From NCBI RefSeq assembly GCF_001467695.1, contig NZ_LNYE01000023.1, positions 93,892 through 157,891 of the forward strand: a DNA stretch of 64,000 nt. The letters run 5' to 3'. Shown one piece after another: positions 9,303 through 18,218 of this stretch. The notes beneath the pieces are model-generated. The model saw nothing but the letters and a program-made list of their open reading frames with translations. It had not been told where the DNA came from and searched no databases. How positions within the stretch are numbered: the stretch's first letter is position 1; every line of letters begins with the position of its first letter. The position numbers and the translations under genes were made by a program. Origin of the DNA: Legionella gratiana. GTDB taxonomy: Bacteria; Pseudomonadota; Gammaproteobacteria; Legionellales; Legionellaceae.

Positions 9303-9860
9303 ATGACTGAAAGAACAGAATCGAATGAAAATAATAATAACTTATTAATGAAAATGATAGAATCATTGTTCAATCTGTTTGGTATAAAGCTTGGGAAAGG
9401 GGGAGGAATGCCTCTTAATGAGGCAATTAAGCAACCAGGGGCCGAACAACACGCTGTTGGAATGCTTGAAGATAAGACCACACAATGGTTGTGTCAACAA
9501 GCACTTAAAATTCCTGGGGTTAGTGACATGGCACAGGATTATTTAAACAATAATCCCGCGGTAAAAGCGTTTGCCCAAAAGGTTCTTGATAATCCAAGAC
9601 TTACAGATTTTAAACAAGACTTAAAAGAAAGCGGTTTTCTCGATAAAATGGACTTAGATGCTAAAAAATCAAGTATGCCACAAGGAGACAAACAAGCTGA
9701 AGATGTTTCTTTGGCTATGACTGCAGTGAAGGATACACGAAATATTCAAGGAACTCATGATTTAGTAAGTAATATTGACCTCCCTGTATCTGATGAAACA
9801 TGCACTGAGCAAAATACAATACCCAAAGAAGAAAATACGAGTCAAGTGCGAGCCAATTAG
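9303..9860 (+). CDS. Uncharacterised 185-residue protein
   Basis: I do not recognise a domain. The start is supported by a GAGGT ribosome site. The protein is hydrophilic and acidic towards the C-terminus, with one short hydrophobic patch (LFNLFGIKL, about residues 22-30) followed by a glycine run. It has no signal peptide and no clear transmembrane helix. The middle (residues about 45-110) looks helical with DNP/NNP turns (NNPAVKAF, DNPRLTDF), a possible short internal repeat. A second open frame overlapping the 3' end repeats a TCTE motif, which hints at a shortened C-terminus through an old frameshift, but the evidence is thin. Confidence 0.6.
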   Translation: MTERTESNENNNNLLMKMIESLFNLFGIKLGKGGGMPLNEAIKQPGAEQHAVGMLEDKTTQWLCQQALKIPGVSDMAQDYLNNNPAVKAFAQKVLDNPRLTDFKQDLKESGFLDKMDLDAKKSSMPQGDKQAEDVSLAMTAVKDTRNIQGTHDLVSNIDLPVSDETCTEQNTIPKEENTSQVRAN

Positions 9861-10124
9861 TATTGTAGATAGTCTCCCTTCAATGTATCCAATCAATGTT
9901 GAAAAAACTTGTACTGAGAAATGTTTTGAAACTACATCAAATTTTCTCAGAAACAATAGGGTAATAAAAAATCGATAAAAGAGCGAATAATACGCTGAGT
10001 GGAGGCTAAATTCTTTTCTCAAATGAATCACATTAATTTAGGATAAAGCCATTTAAAAAAATTAGAAAATACAATCTATACTATAAATTAAGTCATATTG
10101 CATGATTATTAAGGGAGCAACTTC

Positions 10125-10583
10125 ATGGATACGATTAATAATTTGTCACAAATAGATAAGATCCCCATACTATCTCGAGCCCCTATTTTTACAGGTATAG
10201 GATTTACTGAGCAGAAAATGCTTGCGGATAAATGCACGATTGTTGCTTATGGACCTGAAGAGATTGTTATAGAACAAGGTGAAGTAGGGGATAGGCTTTA
10301 TATTATTATTAAGGGTTCGGTACATGTTTCTGTAAAAACAAGCTCTATGGGATGGAAACATATCAACACTTTGGGTGTAGGAGATGTATTCGGGGAAATT
10401 GCTATTTTACGTAATATACGCAGAACAGCGCGGATTGTTACCATTACTGCCTGTCAGTTTCTTACGATTAATGCCAAAGATTTTTTAGATGTTTATCAAT
10501 ATTTTCCTGCAAGAGCACGTGATAATATCCAATTAGTTGTTGCTAAACGTTTACAAGAAAGTGGTGTTTATGTGCGTATGTAG
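10125..10583 (+). CDS. Stand-alone cyclic-nucleotide-binding domain protein
   Basis: 152 residues comprising essentially one CRP-type beta-barrel. The phosphate-binding cassette is visible as GDVFGEIAILRNIRRTARI, with the glutamate and arginine that contact the ribose and phosphate of cAMP/cGMP. The preceding strand EQGEVGDRLYIIIKG is also typical. There is no DNA-binding helix-turn-helix at the C-terminus and no enzymatic domain, so it must act by binding a partner. A good ribosome site (AAGGGAG) precedes the ATG. The DipZ-like gene follows after 39 bp, so co-transcription is likely. Confidence 0.88.
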   Translation: MDTINNLSQIDKIPILSRAPIFTGIGFTEQKMLADKCTIVAYGPEEIVIEQGEVGDRLYIIIKGSVHVSVKTSSMGWKHINTLGVGDVFGEIAILRNIRRTARIVTITACQFLTINAKDFLDVYQYFPARARDNIQLVVAKRLQESGVYVRM

Positions 10584-10622
10584 AATATTGTAGATGAATT
10601 GTAGGTTCTCAGGAAGATAAAA

Positions 10623-12263
10623 ATGGAAGCTCATTTTATAAATGTACTTTTAGGATTTATTGAGGGATTTGGTCTCATTATTTCTCCTTGTATTTTGCCT
10701 ATTTTGCCTATTTTTCTAGCAGGATCTTTGACAGGATCTAAAAAAAGGCCAGTGGGCATTATTGTTGGTTTTACTTTGTTTTTTTCTCTACTGATATTTT
10801 TTTCGCATCAATTAGTGCAGTACTTTGACATTGATTTTAATTGGGTTCGCAATGCAGGTTATGTTCTTTTGCTTTTTTTGGGACTCATTATGTTTTCAAA
10901 TTATTTAACAGAACAATTTGGCAAAATGACCCAAGGATTTACCCGCATAGGGAATATTTTTTCTCCAGTAAATGATTCTGAAGGAGGTTTTTGGAATGGA
11001 CTTTTATTTGGGGGCATAATTGCAATTATTTGGACACCGTGTGCAGGACCTATTTTGGCAGCAATAATTGTCCAAACTGCTTTGCAAAAAGCAACGCTAA
11101 TTAGTTTTTTTACTCTTATTGCCTTTGCTTTGGGCGCAGCAATTCCTATGTTTATTATCTCTCTTTATGGGAAAAAATTAATCAGAACTTTTGCTTTTTT
11201 TAAATCTCGGGCTGTTCTTTTTCGTAAATTTTTAGGTGGATTGATTATTATAAGCGTAGTGTATATGCTTTATTTTGAAGGACTTGTTGTTTCTACTTCA
11301 GTTAATCCTCAAACAGGGATTAAAACATCTACTTCATTAATTGATGGATTGTGGCTTCCTTATCCGGCACCGCCCATACAAGGCATTGATGCGTGGATAA
11401 ATTCCCCACCCTTGCACATAAACGATTTGCATGGAAAAGTAGTGTTAGTTGATTTCTGGACTTATTCTTGTATTAATTGTTTGCGTACTTTGCCCTATGT
11501 TAAAGAATGGTATAAACGCTATCACAATCAAGGATTGGTGATCATTGGTGTCCATACGCCCGAATTTGATTTTGAAAAAAAATTGTCTAATGTGGAAGCC
11601 GCAGTAAAAAGCTATGGAATTTTATACCCTGTAGCACTTGATAATCAGTATGTTACCTGGAATAACTATGAGAATCATTATTGGCCTGCACATTATTTAA
11701 TTAATAAAAAGGGTGATGTAGTATACAAGCATTTTGGTGAAGGCAATTATGATATTACTGAAAATAACATTCGCTTTTTATTGGGGGTGAAGAATTTAAC
11801 TATTTTAAATATGTCACAAGATAATTCTTTTTCATTCACAGAAACTCCCGAAACTTATTTAGGCTATGCGCGAGCTGATGCTGATTACAGTCCGAAACTT
11901 ATAAAGGATAAAACTACTCGCTATCATTTTTCTCCAGAATTATCTGCTAATGTTTGGAGTTTAGAAGGTTTATGGCAGGTTCATGCCGAGTATATTCGTG
12001 CTGAAGAAGCGAATGCAGCACTAAAAATACATTTTAAAGCACGCAAAGTGTATGCTGTTATGGGCAATAGTACTGCAAAACCAATTAATATTAAGGTGAT
12101 TTTAAGTGATTTAACTGGAAGAAAGATAAAAGAAAGTGTTCTTTTAATCGATAAATACTCTATTTATCCGCTAGTAGTGCAAAAGGAATTTACGAGTGGA
12201 TATTTACACATCATTGTTAATGAACCTGGAGTTCAATTCTATACCTTTACTTTTGGAAATTAA
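10623..12263 (+). CDS. DipZ-like protein: CcdA-type membrane domain plus thioredoxin-like domain
   Basis: 546 residues. Residues about 1-225 form a CcdA/DsbD-type membrane domain with two conserved cysteines in SPCILPILP and WTPCAGPILAA, which shuttle reducing equivalents across the membrane. A thioredoxin-like TlpA/DipZ domain follows, with the redox pair in FWTYSCINCLRTLPY. The last ~140 residues are a beta-rich extension found in DipZ proteins. The protein should carry electrons from cytoplasmic thioredoxin to periplasmic disulfides, for example in protein repair or cytochrome maturation. It follows the cyclic-nucleotide-binding gene by 39 bp. Confidence 0.88.
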   Translation: MEAHFINVLLGFIEGFGLIISPCILPILPIFLAGSLTGSKKRPVGIIVGFTLFFSLLIFFSHQLVQYFDIDFNWVRNAGYVLLLFLGLIMFSNYLTEQFGKMTQGFTRIGNIFSPVNDSEGGFWNGLLFGGIIAIIWTPCAGPILAAIIVQTALQKATLISFFTLIAFALGAAIPMFIISLYGKKLIRTFAFFKSRAVLFRKFLGGLIIISVVYMLYFEGLVVSTSVNPQTGIKTSTSLIDGLWLPYPAPPIQGIDAWINSPPLHINDLHGKVVLVDFWTYSCINCLRTLPYVKEWYKRYHNQGLVIIGVHTPEFDFEKKLSNVEAAVKSYGILYPVALDNQYVTWNNYENHYWPAHYLINKKGDVVYKHFGEGNYDITENNIRFLLGVKNLTILNMSQDNSFSFTETPETYLGYARADADYSPKLIKDKTTRYHFSPELSANVWSLEGLWQVHAEYIRAEEANAALKIHFKARKVYAVMGNSTAKPINIKVILSDLTGRKIKESVLLIDKYSIYPLVVQKEFTSGYLHIIVNEPGVQFYTFTFGN

Positions 12264-12312
12264 CGTGAGTTACAAGGCATAAAAATGCTTTATATGTCGG
12301 ATTATGTAAGCT
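12261..12312. repeat. Degenerate family B repeat after the dipZ-like gene
   Basis: The sequence AACGTGAGTT followed by GGCATAAAAATGC and TTTATATGTCG matches the left half of the element at 49053, with a short deletion after AGTT. It sits directly on the stop codon of the dipZ-like gene, between convergent genes. Confidence 0.55.
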
Positions 12313-12751
12313 ATTTTTTAGCAATAGATAGAACTTTTTTTACCTCGGCAACTGTAGCGCCTTCTTCATTGGTAATAGGTATATTGAATTCTGATTCAAT
12401 TTTTTTAGCATCTTCTGTTTGCAGTCGAATTTTTTCAACTTGCTCCAATGACAGCTCGAATCTCGCGTAAAGAGTCCCCTTAGCAGGTACTTTATAACGA
12501 ATAGATGCAGATTTGTCCCAGACAATATATCCCTTACCCAATAAATTCATTAACATCAGCATGTAAAATGGGTCTGTCATGGAATACATAGAGCCCCCAA
12601 AATGAGTGCCTACATAATTTTTGTTCCAAAAGCGCATTTTCATTTGGACAACAATAGATGTTCCATCAGGATTAAAATTCTTTACGCTAATTCCTGCTCC
12701 CCAAAAAGGTGGCCAAAATCGCATCATTTTTAATAGGGTTGAAAATTTCAT
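12311..12751 (-). CDS. Hotdog-fold protein, DUF4442/thioesterase-like
   Basis: About 146 residues from the ATG at 12751; an upstream TTG at 12787 would add 12 residues. The core shows the hotdog pattern: a long strand (GTSIVVQMKMRFWNKN) and then the helix start YVGTHFGGSMYSMTDP, where other family members place substrate-binding residues. DUF4442 proteins are relatives of PaaI thioesterases that probably act on acyl-CoA or acyl-ACP, but no activity is proven for most. It stands alone between convergent dipZ and divergent csbD. The ribosome site is weak for either start. Confidence 0.75.
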   Translation of the reverse strand: MKFSTLLKMMRFWPPFWGAGISVKNFNPDGTSIVVQMKMRFWNKNYVGTHFGGSMYSMTDPFYMLMLMNLLGKGYIVWDKSASIRYKVPAKGTLYARFELSLEQVEKIRLQTEDAKKIESEFNIPITNEEGATVAEVKKVLSIAKK

Positions 12752-12902
12752 GCAAAAAATCCAGGTGAAATAGGAAATTAGGAGCAAATACGAAATGATT
12801 ATAATACTTAAGTCTATTTGAGCACCATATCTTAAATATTTTTTGTATTTTTTGAAATTACTGACTACAGTTAGTTTGAACCTGAAGAAAAGGAGAAATA
12901 AA

Positions 12903-13106
12903 ATGAATAGGGATATTTTTCAAGGTAAATGGGAAGAAGTCAAAGGTCAAATGAAACAATTCTGGGGTAAGCTCACTGACGATGACTTAAAACAAATTGA
13001 AGGGAACCAAGAAGAGATTTTTGGAAAACTTCAAAAACATTACGGTTATACTAAAGATCAAGCGGAAAAAGCAGTAAAAGACTTTCAAAGTAAAACTCGC
13101 CATTGA
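12903..13106 (+). CDS. CsbD family stress-response protein
   Basis: 67 residues. MNRDIFQGKWEEVKGQMKQ followed by W-G-K-L-TDDDL and the G-xx-EE-xx-GKLQ-x-x-YG pattern is the CsbD signature. The ATG at 12903 has the AAGGAG site 6 bases upstream. CsbD-like proteins are abundant small hydrophilic proteins induced by general stress in many bacteria, with unknown biochemical action. A PRC-barrel gene follows after 31 bp with a perfect AAGGAGG site, so the pair probably forms one stress operon. Confidence 0.92.
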   Translation: MNRDIFQGKWEEVKGQMKQFWGKLTDDDLKQIEGNQEEIFGKLQKHYGYTKDQAEKAVKDFQSKTRH

Positions 13107-13137
13107 TGATTAATTATATATTACAAGGAGGTTTAAC

Positions 13138-13494
13138 ATGGAAAACAGAGGAATTGTTAAATCCGGAGAACTTACCGGCACTAAAGTGATGAATCCAACA
13201 CACGAAAACCTAGGCGAAATTGCAGAAGTTGTTATCGATAAACTATCTGGGAAAGTGGATTATTTGGTACTTGATTTTGGTGGTTTTTTAGGTTTTGGAA
13301 ATAAATTTTTTGCAGTGCCATGGAATTTATTTATGTATGACAACAAAGATGATTGTTTTATTCTTAATGTGGATAAGCAACAGTTGAAAGATGCTCCAGG
13401 ATTTGACAAAGATCATTGGCCTAATTTCTCAGCACCTGAATTTGCCACTAAAATTACAGGATTCTATAGAGGAAATAAATCATCAAGAATGTGA
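13138..13494 (+). CDS. PRC-barrel domain protein
   Basis: 118 residues covering a single PRC-barrel: KSGELTGTKVMNPTHENLGE, then VVIDKLSGKVDYLVLDFGG, GNKFFAVPWNLF and a final strand. PRC-barrels are small beta-barrels found in photosynthetic reaction centres and in the ribosome-maturation factor RimM; solo versions often occur with stress genes. Its partner here is csbD, 31 bp upstream. The ribosome site AAGGAGG is perfect. A strong hairpin with a T-rich tail follows the stop. Confidence 0.9.
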   Translation: MENRGIVKSGELTGTKVMNPTHENLGEIAEVVIDKLSGKVDYLVLDFGGFLGFGNKFFAVPWNLFMYDNKDDCFILNVDKQQLKDAPGFDKDHWPNFSAPEFATKITGFYRGNKSSRM

Positions 13495-13540
13495 GTGTAA
13501 TTGTACATAAATTACCTGAACTGTTAAAAAGCAATCTTCG

Positions 13541-13584
13541 TTGCCCGTGTTTCTTTAGAAATGTGGGCAATATTCTTTTATTTT
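13541..13584 (+). terminator. Intrinsic terminator of the csbD-PRC operon
   Basis: TTGCCCGTGTTTCT pairs along its full 14 bases (three G-U pairs) with AGAAATGTGGGCAA around a 2-base loop, followed by TATTCTTTTATTTT. A second hairpin (TTAGGGCGTGT/ACACACCCTAA, 13592-13615) lies just beyond. Confidence 0.8.
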
Positions 13585-13737
13585 CAAACGATTAGGGCGT
13601 GTTTACACACCCTAAGATATTCCTTAATTCACAATCAATCATTTATCAGTTATTTTTTAAATAAATTTGAAGAATTCATGAATTCTTCCTATGCTAAAAA
13701 GAGTTTTTAGTTATTCATTTTATGCCAAGGAATGCAT

Positions 13738-16377
13738 ATGAACATTTTAAAAACCCAAGTCTTAAAAGGGCCTAATTATTGGTCAAATTTCAGAAGGGAA
13801 CTCATTGTTATCAAGCTTGATATAGGAAAATACGAGGAATTTCCCACCAATCTCTTAGTGGGCTTTCAGGAGCGATTAACTCAATATTTACCAAGTTTAT
13901 TCAGTCACCGCTGCTCTCTTGGTGTTGAAGGAGGATTTTTAACAAGAGTTGAAGAAGGAACTTGGTTAGGGCATGTTATAGAACATGTTGCATTGGAATT
14001 GCAATGTCTTGCAGGCATGGAATGTGGTTTTGGAAGGACCTATGGAACTCATGAGTACGGGGTTTACACCGTACTGTTTTCTTATCAAATAGAGGAAGCA
14101 GGTTTATATGCGGGAACTATTGCTGTCGAATTCATTCATGCGATAGCAGAAGGGAGATCATATCCTTTAGATGAAGCAATCGCTCATTTAAAAGAAATTT
14201 TTAAAGAACAAGGTATTGGCCCTAGCACTCGGGCAATCCTTGCAGAAGCACAAAAAAGAAAAATACCTTATAAACGTTATGGGCAAACCTCTTTAATTAC
14301 CTTAGGATATGGTCGAAATCAAAAAAAAATTTGGGCATCTGTATCTTCTAAAACAAGTTCAATTGGCGTTGATATTGCCTCGGATAAAGAACTGACAAAG
14401 CAAATTCTTAAAGCAAATTTTATTCCAATCCCCAACGGTTTGATGATTCACTCTGAAGAGGAGCTAAATGATGCAATGGAACAATTAGGATTTCCTCTAG
14501 TGATTAAACCGTTTAATGGTAATCACGGTAAAGGGGTTATGACTCATATTACTGATAAGCAAAAAGTTCATATTGCTTTTAAGTTGGCAAAAAAAATTTC
14601 CGATCAAATCATATTAGAACGTTTTATCTCAGGTGAAGATTATCGGTTTTTGGTAATTAATTATAAGGTGGTTGCAGTAGCAAAACGTACTCCAGCCCAC
14701 GTGGTGGGAGATGGAACGCTTACAATTAATCAACTGATTCAGCAGGTCAATGAAGATCCTAATCGGGGTGAATCTCATGAAAATACGTTAACTACAATTA
14801 AAGTAGATGACACAACTCTTTCTATTTTAAATGAACATAATTTGAGTTTAGAAAGCATCTTACCCAAAAAACAAATTTTATTTTTAAAAGAGGCGGCAAA
14901 TTTAAGCACAGGAGGAACAGCTCGAGATGTTACTGATGAAGTGCATCCTTTTAATATTTATCTTGCTGAACGTGTAGCGCGTCTTGTGAATTTAGATATT
15001 TGTGGAATAGATATTATTTCAAAAGATATAAGCGTTCCTTTGAACGAAAATCAGGGGGCGATTCTTGAGGTTAACGCAGGACCTGGGTTACGTATGCACT
15101 TAGCCCCTAATGAAGGGAAACCACGTAATGTTGCGGCGCCTATTCTTGATATGCTCTATCCTAATCACTTAAGTGCAAGAATTCCAATTGTGGCAGTTAC
15201 TGGTACTAATGGAAAAACAACGGTTGTGCGTTTGATTGCTCATTTTGCACGTTATACGAATCATCATGTAGGATTTACTACAACCGATGGAATTTATTTA
15301 AATAATAGATTGGTTCATAGTGGAGATTGCAGTGGTCCTGACAGCGCACAAGTAGTTTTATATGATCCTGAAGTTGATTTTGCAGTTTTAGAATGTGCTC
15401 GAGGCGGGATTTTGCGTTCAGGTTTGGGGTTTGATGAATGTGATATTAGTGTCATTACAAATATCAGTGGCGATCATTTGGGATTAAATGATATCCATAC
15501 TCTGGAAGATCTGGCTCGAGTCAAAGCAGTTGTTGCTCGTAGTACTAAAAAGTCTGGCTATGCTATTTTAAACGCAGATGATAATTTAACTTATGACCTA
15601 AGGAATGATTTGGATTGTAATATTGCTTTATTTAGCATGTATGAAAGTCTACGGATTAGAAAGCATTGTAGGGCGGGTGGACTAGCTGCATATATTGATC
15701 AAGGCCGTCTTGTGGTGCAAAGAGGTTCTGAGCGAACCTTTTTATCAAATATAAAATCAATACCACTTAGTTTTCATGGTGCTGCTACTAGCATGATAGC
15801 CAATATATTGGCCGCTACTTTAGCTGGAGTGATTAGTCAATTTTCTTTTGATAAGATAAAAGAAGCACTGCATGTTTTTTATCCTACGTTTGATAATTTA
15901 CCTGGACGTATGAATCTTTTTAAATTTCCTCATTGTCATGTGATGGTCGATTACGCACATAATGAAGGTGCTTTCTGTGAGTTAAAGAATTATCTTGAGT
16001 CGGTGCATTGCGCTAAAAAAATAGGAATTATTGGTGTTGTTGGTGATCGACGTGATGAAGATATAGAAAAATTAGGTTTCCATGCCGCCTCTATGTTTGA
16101 TGAGATTGTGATCCGACATGATAAGGATGGAAGAGGACGAACGCATAATGAAATTAATCGTCTTCTTGTTTCTGGAATTCTTCGCTCTGAATTTAAACCC
16201 TCATTAAATATTATTTCAGATGAATTGACAGCTATTGAGCATGTACTAGAAGTTGCTGATGTTAATTCGTTTATCTTTTGTGCTGTGGAGAATGTATTTG
16301 AAACCATTCATTTTTTGAAGCAAAAGGAAAAACAATTTAAGTCAGTCAGTGAGGTCTATGATGGTACCCAAGGCTAA
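13738..16377 (+). CDS. cphA: Cyanophycin synthetase
   Basis: 879 residues, normal for CphA. The N-terminus begins MNILKTQVLKGPNYWS, a hallmark of the family. An ATP-grasp domain follows (about residues 210-470; KPFNGNHGKGV and NAGPGLRMH), then a Mur-ligase-like domain with the P-loop TGTNGKTT near residue 490 and later VDYAHNEGAF. The ATP-grasp half adds aspartate to the backbone and the Mur-like half adds arginine, building the (beta-Asp-Arg)n storage polymer. The ATG at 13738 is preferred because AAGGA lies 6 bases before it; the ATG at 13732 abuts that site. The 3' end overlaps cphB. Confidence 0.96.
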   Translation: MNILKTQVLKGPNYWSNFRRELIVIKLDIGKYEEFPTNLLVGFQERLTQYLPSLFSHRCSLGVEGGFLTRVEEGTWLGHVIEHVALELQCLAGMECGFGRTYGTHEYGVYTVLFSYQIEEAGLYAGTIAVEFIHAIAEGRSYPLDEAIAHLKEIFKEQGIGPSTRAILAEAQKRKIPYKRYGQTSLITLGYGRNQKKIWASVSSKTSSIGVDIASDKELTKQILKANFIPIPNGLMIHSEEELNDAMEQLGFPLVIKPFNGNHGKGVMTHITDKQKVHIAFKLAKKISDQIILERFISGEDYRFLVINYKVVAVAKRTPAHVVGDGTLTINQLIQQVNEDPNRGESHENTLTTIKVDDTTLSILNEHNLSLESILPKKQILFLKEAANLSTGGTARDVTDEVHPFNIYLAERVARLVNLDICGIDIISKDISVPLNENQGAILEVNAGPGLRMHLAPNEGKPRNVAAPILDMLYPNHLSARIPIVAVTGTNGKTTVVRLIAHFARYTNHHVGFTTTDGIYLNNRLVHSGDCSGPDSAQVVLYDPEVDFAVLECARGGILRSGLGFDECDISVITNISGDHLGLNDIHTLEDLARVKAVVARSTKKSGYAILNADDNLTYDLRNDLDCNIALFSMYESLRIRKHCRAGGLAAYIDQGRLVVQRGSERTFLSNIKSIPLSFHGAATSMIANILAATLAGVISQFSFDKIKEALHVFYPTFDNLPGRMNLFKFPHCHVMVDYAHNEGAFCELKNYLESVHCAKKIGIIGVVGDRRDEDIEKLGFHAASMFDEIVIRHDKDGRGRTHNEINRLLVSGILRSEFKPSLNIISDELTAIEHVLEVADVNSFIFCAVENVFETIHFLKQKEKQFKSVSEVYDGTQG

Positions 16378-17227
16378 GTTACTGATTATCGGGGGTGCAG
16401 AGGATAAAGGTAGTGATCTATCAACCGATACGGAACAAAAAAAAGAATTTACTCGCTATGAAATTCTAAGTGAGTTATTACCCCCGTCCAATAAGAAAAT
16501 AGAGATTATTACGACTGGCTCAGAAATTCAGGATGAAGTAAAAAAAATTTATCAAAATGTTTTTCATAATATGGGATATAACAATATAGGTTTTATTCCT
16601 ATTAAAAAAAGGGGAGAAGCACGTAGCAGTGAATATTTAAAACGAGCAGAAAATGCGGGAGCTATTTTCTTTACGGGTGGTGATCAATTTCGTTTATCCA
16701 CAATATTAGGTGGAACGCCTGTTGTTGATATCATTAAAGATCGATATATGCAGGATAGTGACTTCATTATCGCAGGTACAAGTGCAGGGGCAATGGTAAT
16801 GGCTTCGGTAATGATCACTGGTGGTGGGCTATCCGAAGCATTAAGGTATCGAAATTTATTGACCTCCTCGGGTTTGGGGATTTTACAATCCTGTATTATT
16901 GATACTCATTTTATTAAACGAGGCCGATTTAGTCGTCTTGCTCATGCCATTATTATGAACCCAGAACAATTAGGTATTGGTTTAGGAGAAGATACTGCTT
17001 TGGTCATACGCAATGGATCGGATGCAGAATGTTATGGTTCAGGTATGGTTGTGATCATCGATGGTAGAAATATTGATCAAACCAATATAACTGATGTTGA
17101 AGAAGGTGAGGCGGTTTTTGTTGAAAATTTAATTGTACATCTCTTAGTCAAGGGATGCCAATTTTCAATTGCAGATCGCACTCTTGCAAATCCAGCTATT
17201 CCTGTAAAAAAGTCAAATTTGGAATAA
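16361..17227 (+). CDS. cphB: Cyanophycinase (S51 serine peptidase)
   Basis: 288 residues from the ATG at 16361, with GAGG 6 bases before it; the ATG at 16358 and a GTG at 16349 are alternatives. The nucleophile serine is in AGTSAGAMVMA (about Ser141), preceded by FFTGGDQFRL, both hallmarks of cyanophycinase. The enzyme cuts cyanophycin exolytically into beta-Asp-Arg dipeptides in the cytoplasm. The start lies inside the cphA 3' end, so synthesis and breakdown enzymes are translationally linked. The isoaspartyl peptidase gene begins 4 bp after its stop. Confidence 0.95.
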   Translation: MVPKAKLLIIGGAEDKGSDLSTDTEQKKEFTRYEILSELLPPSNKKIEIITTGSEIQDEVKKIYQNVFHNMGYNNIGFIPIKKRGEARSSEYLKRAENAGAIFFTGGDQFRLSTILGGTPVVDIIKDRYMQDSDFIIAGTSAGAMVMASVMITGGGLSEALRYRNLLTSSGLGILQSCIIDTHFIKRGRFSRLAHAIIMNPEQLGIGLGEDTALVIRNGSDAECYGSGMVVIIDGRNIDQTNITDVEEGEAVFVENLIVHLLVKGCQFSIADRTLANPAIPVKKSNLE

Positions 17228-17231
17228 GAAC

Positions 17232-18143
17232 ATGAATAAAATTGCAATCGCAGTACACGGTGGTGCTAGTGAAAATTATCCTTTTTTACAGAAATATCAA
17301 AAAGAGGTTGAAAGGGGCTTGATTGATGCACTTGAAAAAGGTTACTCCGTGCTTGATAGAGGTGGGTCGGCTTTGGATGCTGTTGAAGAGTCGATTACAA
17401 TTCTTGAGGATAATCCATTATTTAATGCGGGAAAAGGTTCTGCATTAAATTGTCGTGGTGAAGTAGAAATGGATGCATCAATCATGAACGGTCACAATTT
17501 GGATGCAGGTGCTGTTTCTATGGTCCGTACTGTGAAAAACCCAATTCATCTTGCTCGTTTGGTGATGGAACATACAAATCATGTTTTTCTTTCTGGATAT
17601 GGGGCTTTAGAAATCGCAAAAAAATATAATCTTGAACTTGAAAAAGAGTCGTATTTTATAACTTCGCATCAATATGAGACATTTCAAAAGCTCAATAAGA
17701 TCGAGACCTTAGAAGCGATCCAAAATAAAAAAATAACAGGAACTGTGGGTGCTGTAGCTTTGGATGCGCATGGAAATCTTGCTGCTGGAACCTCTACAGG
17801 AGGGACCAGTAATTGCCTTCCTGGCAGAATAGGGGATAGTTGTGTTATTGGGGCCGGATGTTATGCCAATAATAATACGTGTGCGGTTTCTGGAACTGGA
17901 GAAGGGGAATATTTAATTAGAAATGTGGTAGGCCATACGATATCCATGATGGTTGAATTTAATATGTCCTTGCAGCAAGCTTGTGATTATGTGATTCATG
18001 AACGGAACAAAAAAATTAATGGAGAGATGGGAGTGATTGCTCTTAACCGAAATGCTGATTTTGGTAGTTCATTTAATACCGAAATTATGAAAAGAGCATG
18101 GAAAAGTTCTTTGCAAAATACTCAGGTTAAAATTTTTGATTAA
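17232..18143 (+). CDS. iaaA: Isoaspartyl peptidase / plant-type L-asparaginase (Ntn hydrolase)
   Basis: 303 residues. The autocleavage site and nucleophile threonine lie in ITGTVGAVALD (about Thr171), followed by AAGTSTGGTSN and GDSCVIGAGCYA, all typical of the IaaA/AspG family. The precursor should cleave itself into alpha and beta subunits. Placed 4 bp behind cphB, its likely substrate is the beta-Asp-Arg dipeptide released by cyanophycinase, giving free aspartate and arginine. That assignment is inference from context plus the known activity of the family on beta-aspartyl peptides. Confidence 0.93.
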   Translation: MNKIAIAVHGGASENYPFLQKYQKEVERGLIDALEKGYSVLDRGGSALDAVEESITILEDNPLFNAGKGSALNCRGEVEMDASIMNGHNLDAGAVSMVRTVKNPIHLARLVMEHTNHVFLSGYGALEIAKKYNLELEKESYFITSHQYETFQKLNKIETLEAIQNKKITGTVGAVALDAHGNLAAGTSTGGTSNCLPGRIGDSCVIGAGCYANNNTCAVSGTGEGEYLIRNVVGHTISMMVEFNMSLQQACDYVIHERNKKINGEMGVIALNRNADFGSSFNTEIMKRAWKSSLQNTQVKIFD

Positions 18144-18218
18144 TACTGATACAACAATCTAAGTTAAATCGAGTCGAATCATTTATTCACCTTGTTTGAT
18201 TAAAGTGGTTTATTAATG

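Noticed and set aside
9775..9978. 67-codon plus-strand frame across the end of the 9303 gene
   Set aside because: No ribosome site. It repeats a TCTE motif found in the upstream frame, so it may be a frameshifted former tail, but this is too weak to call a gene or pseudogene.
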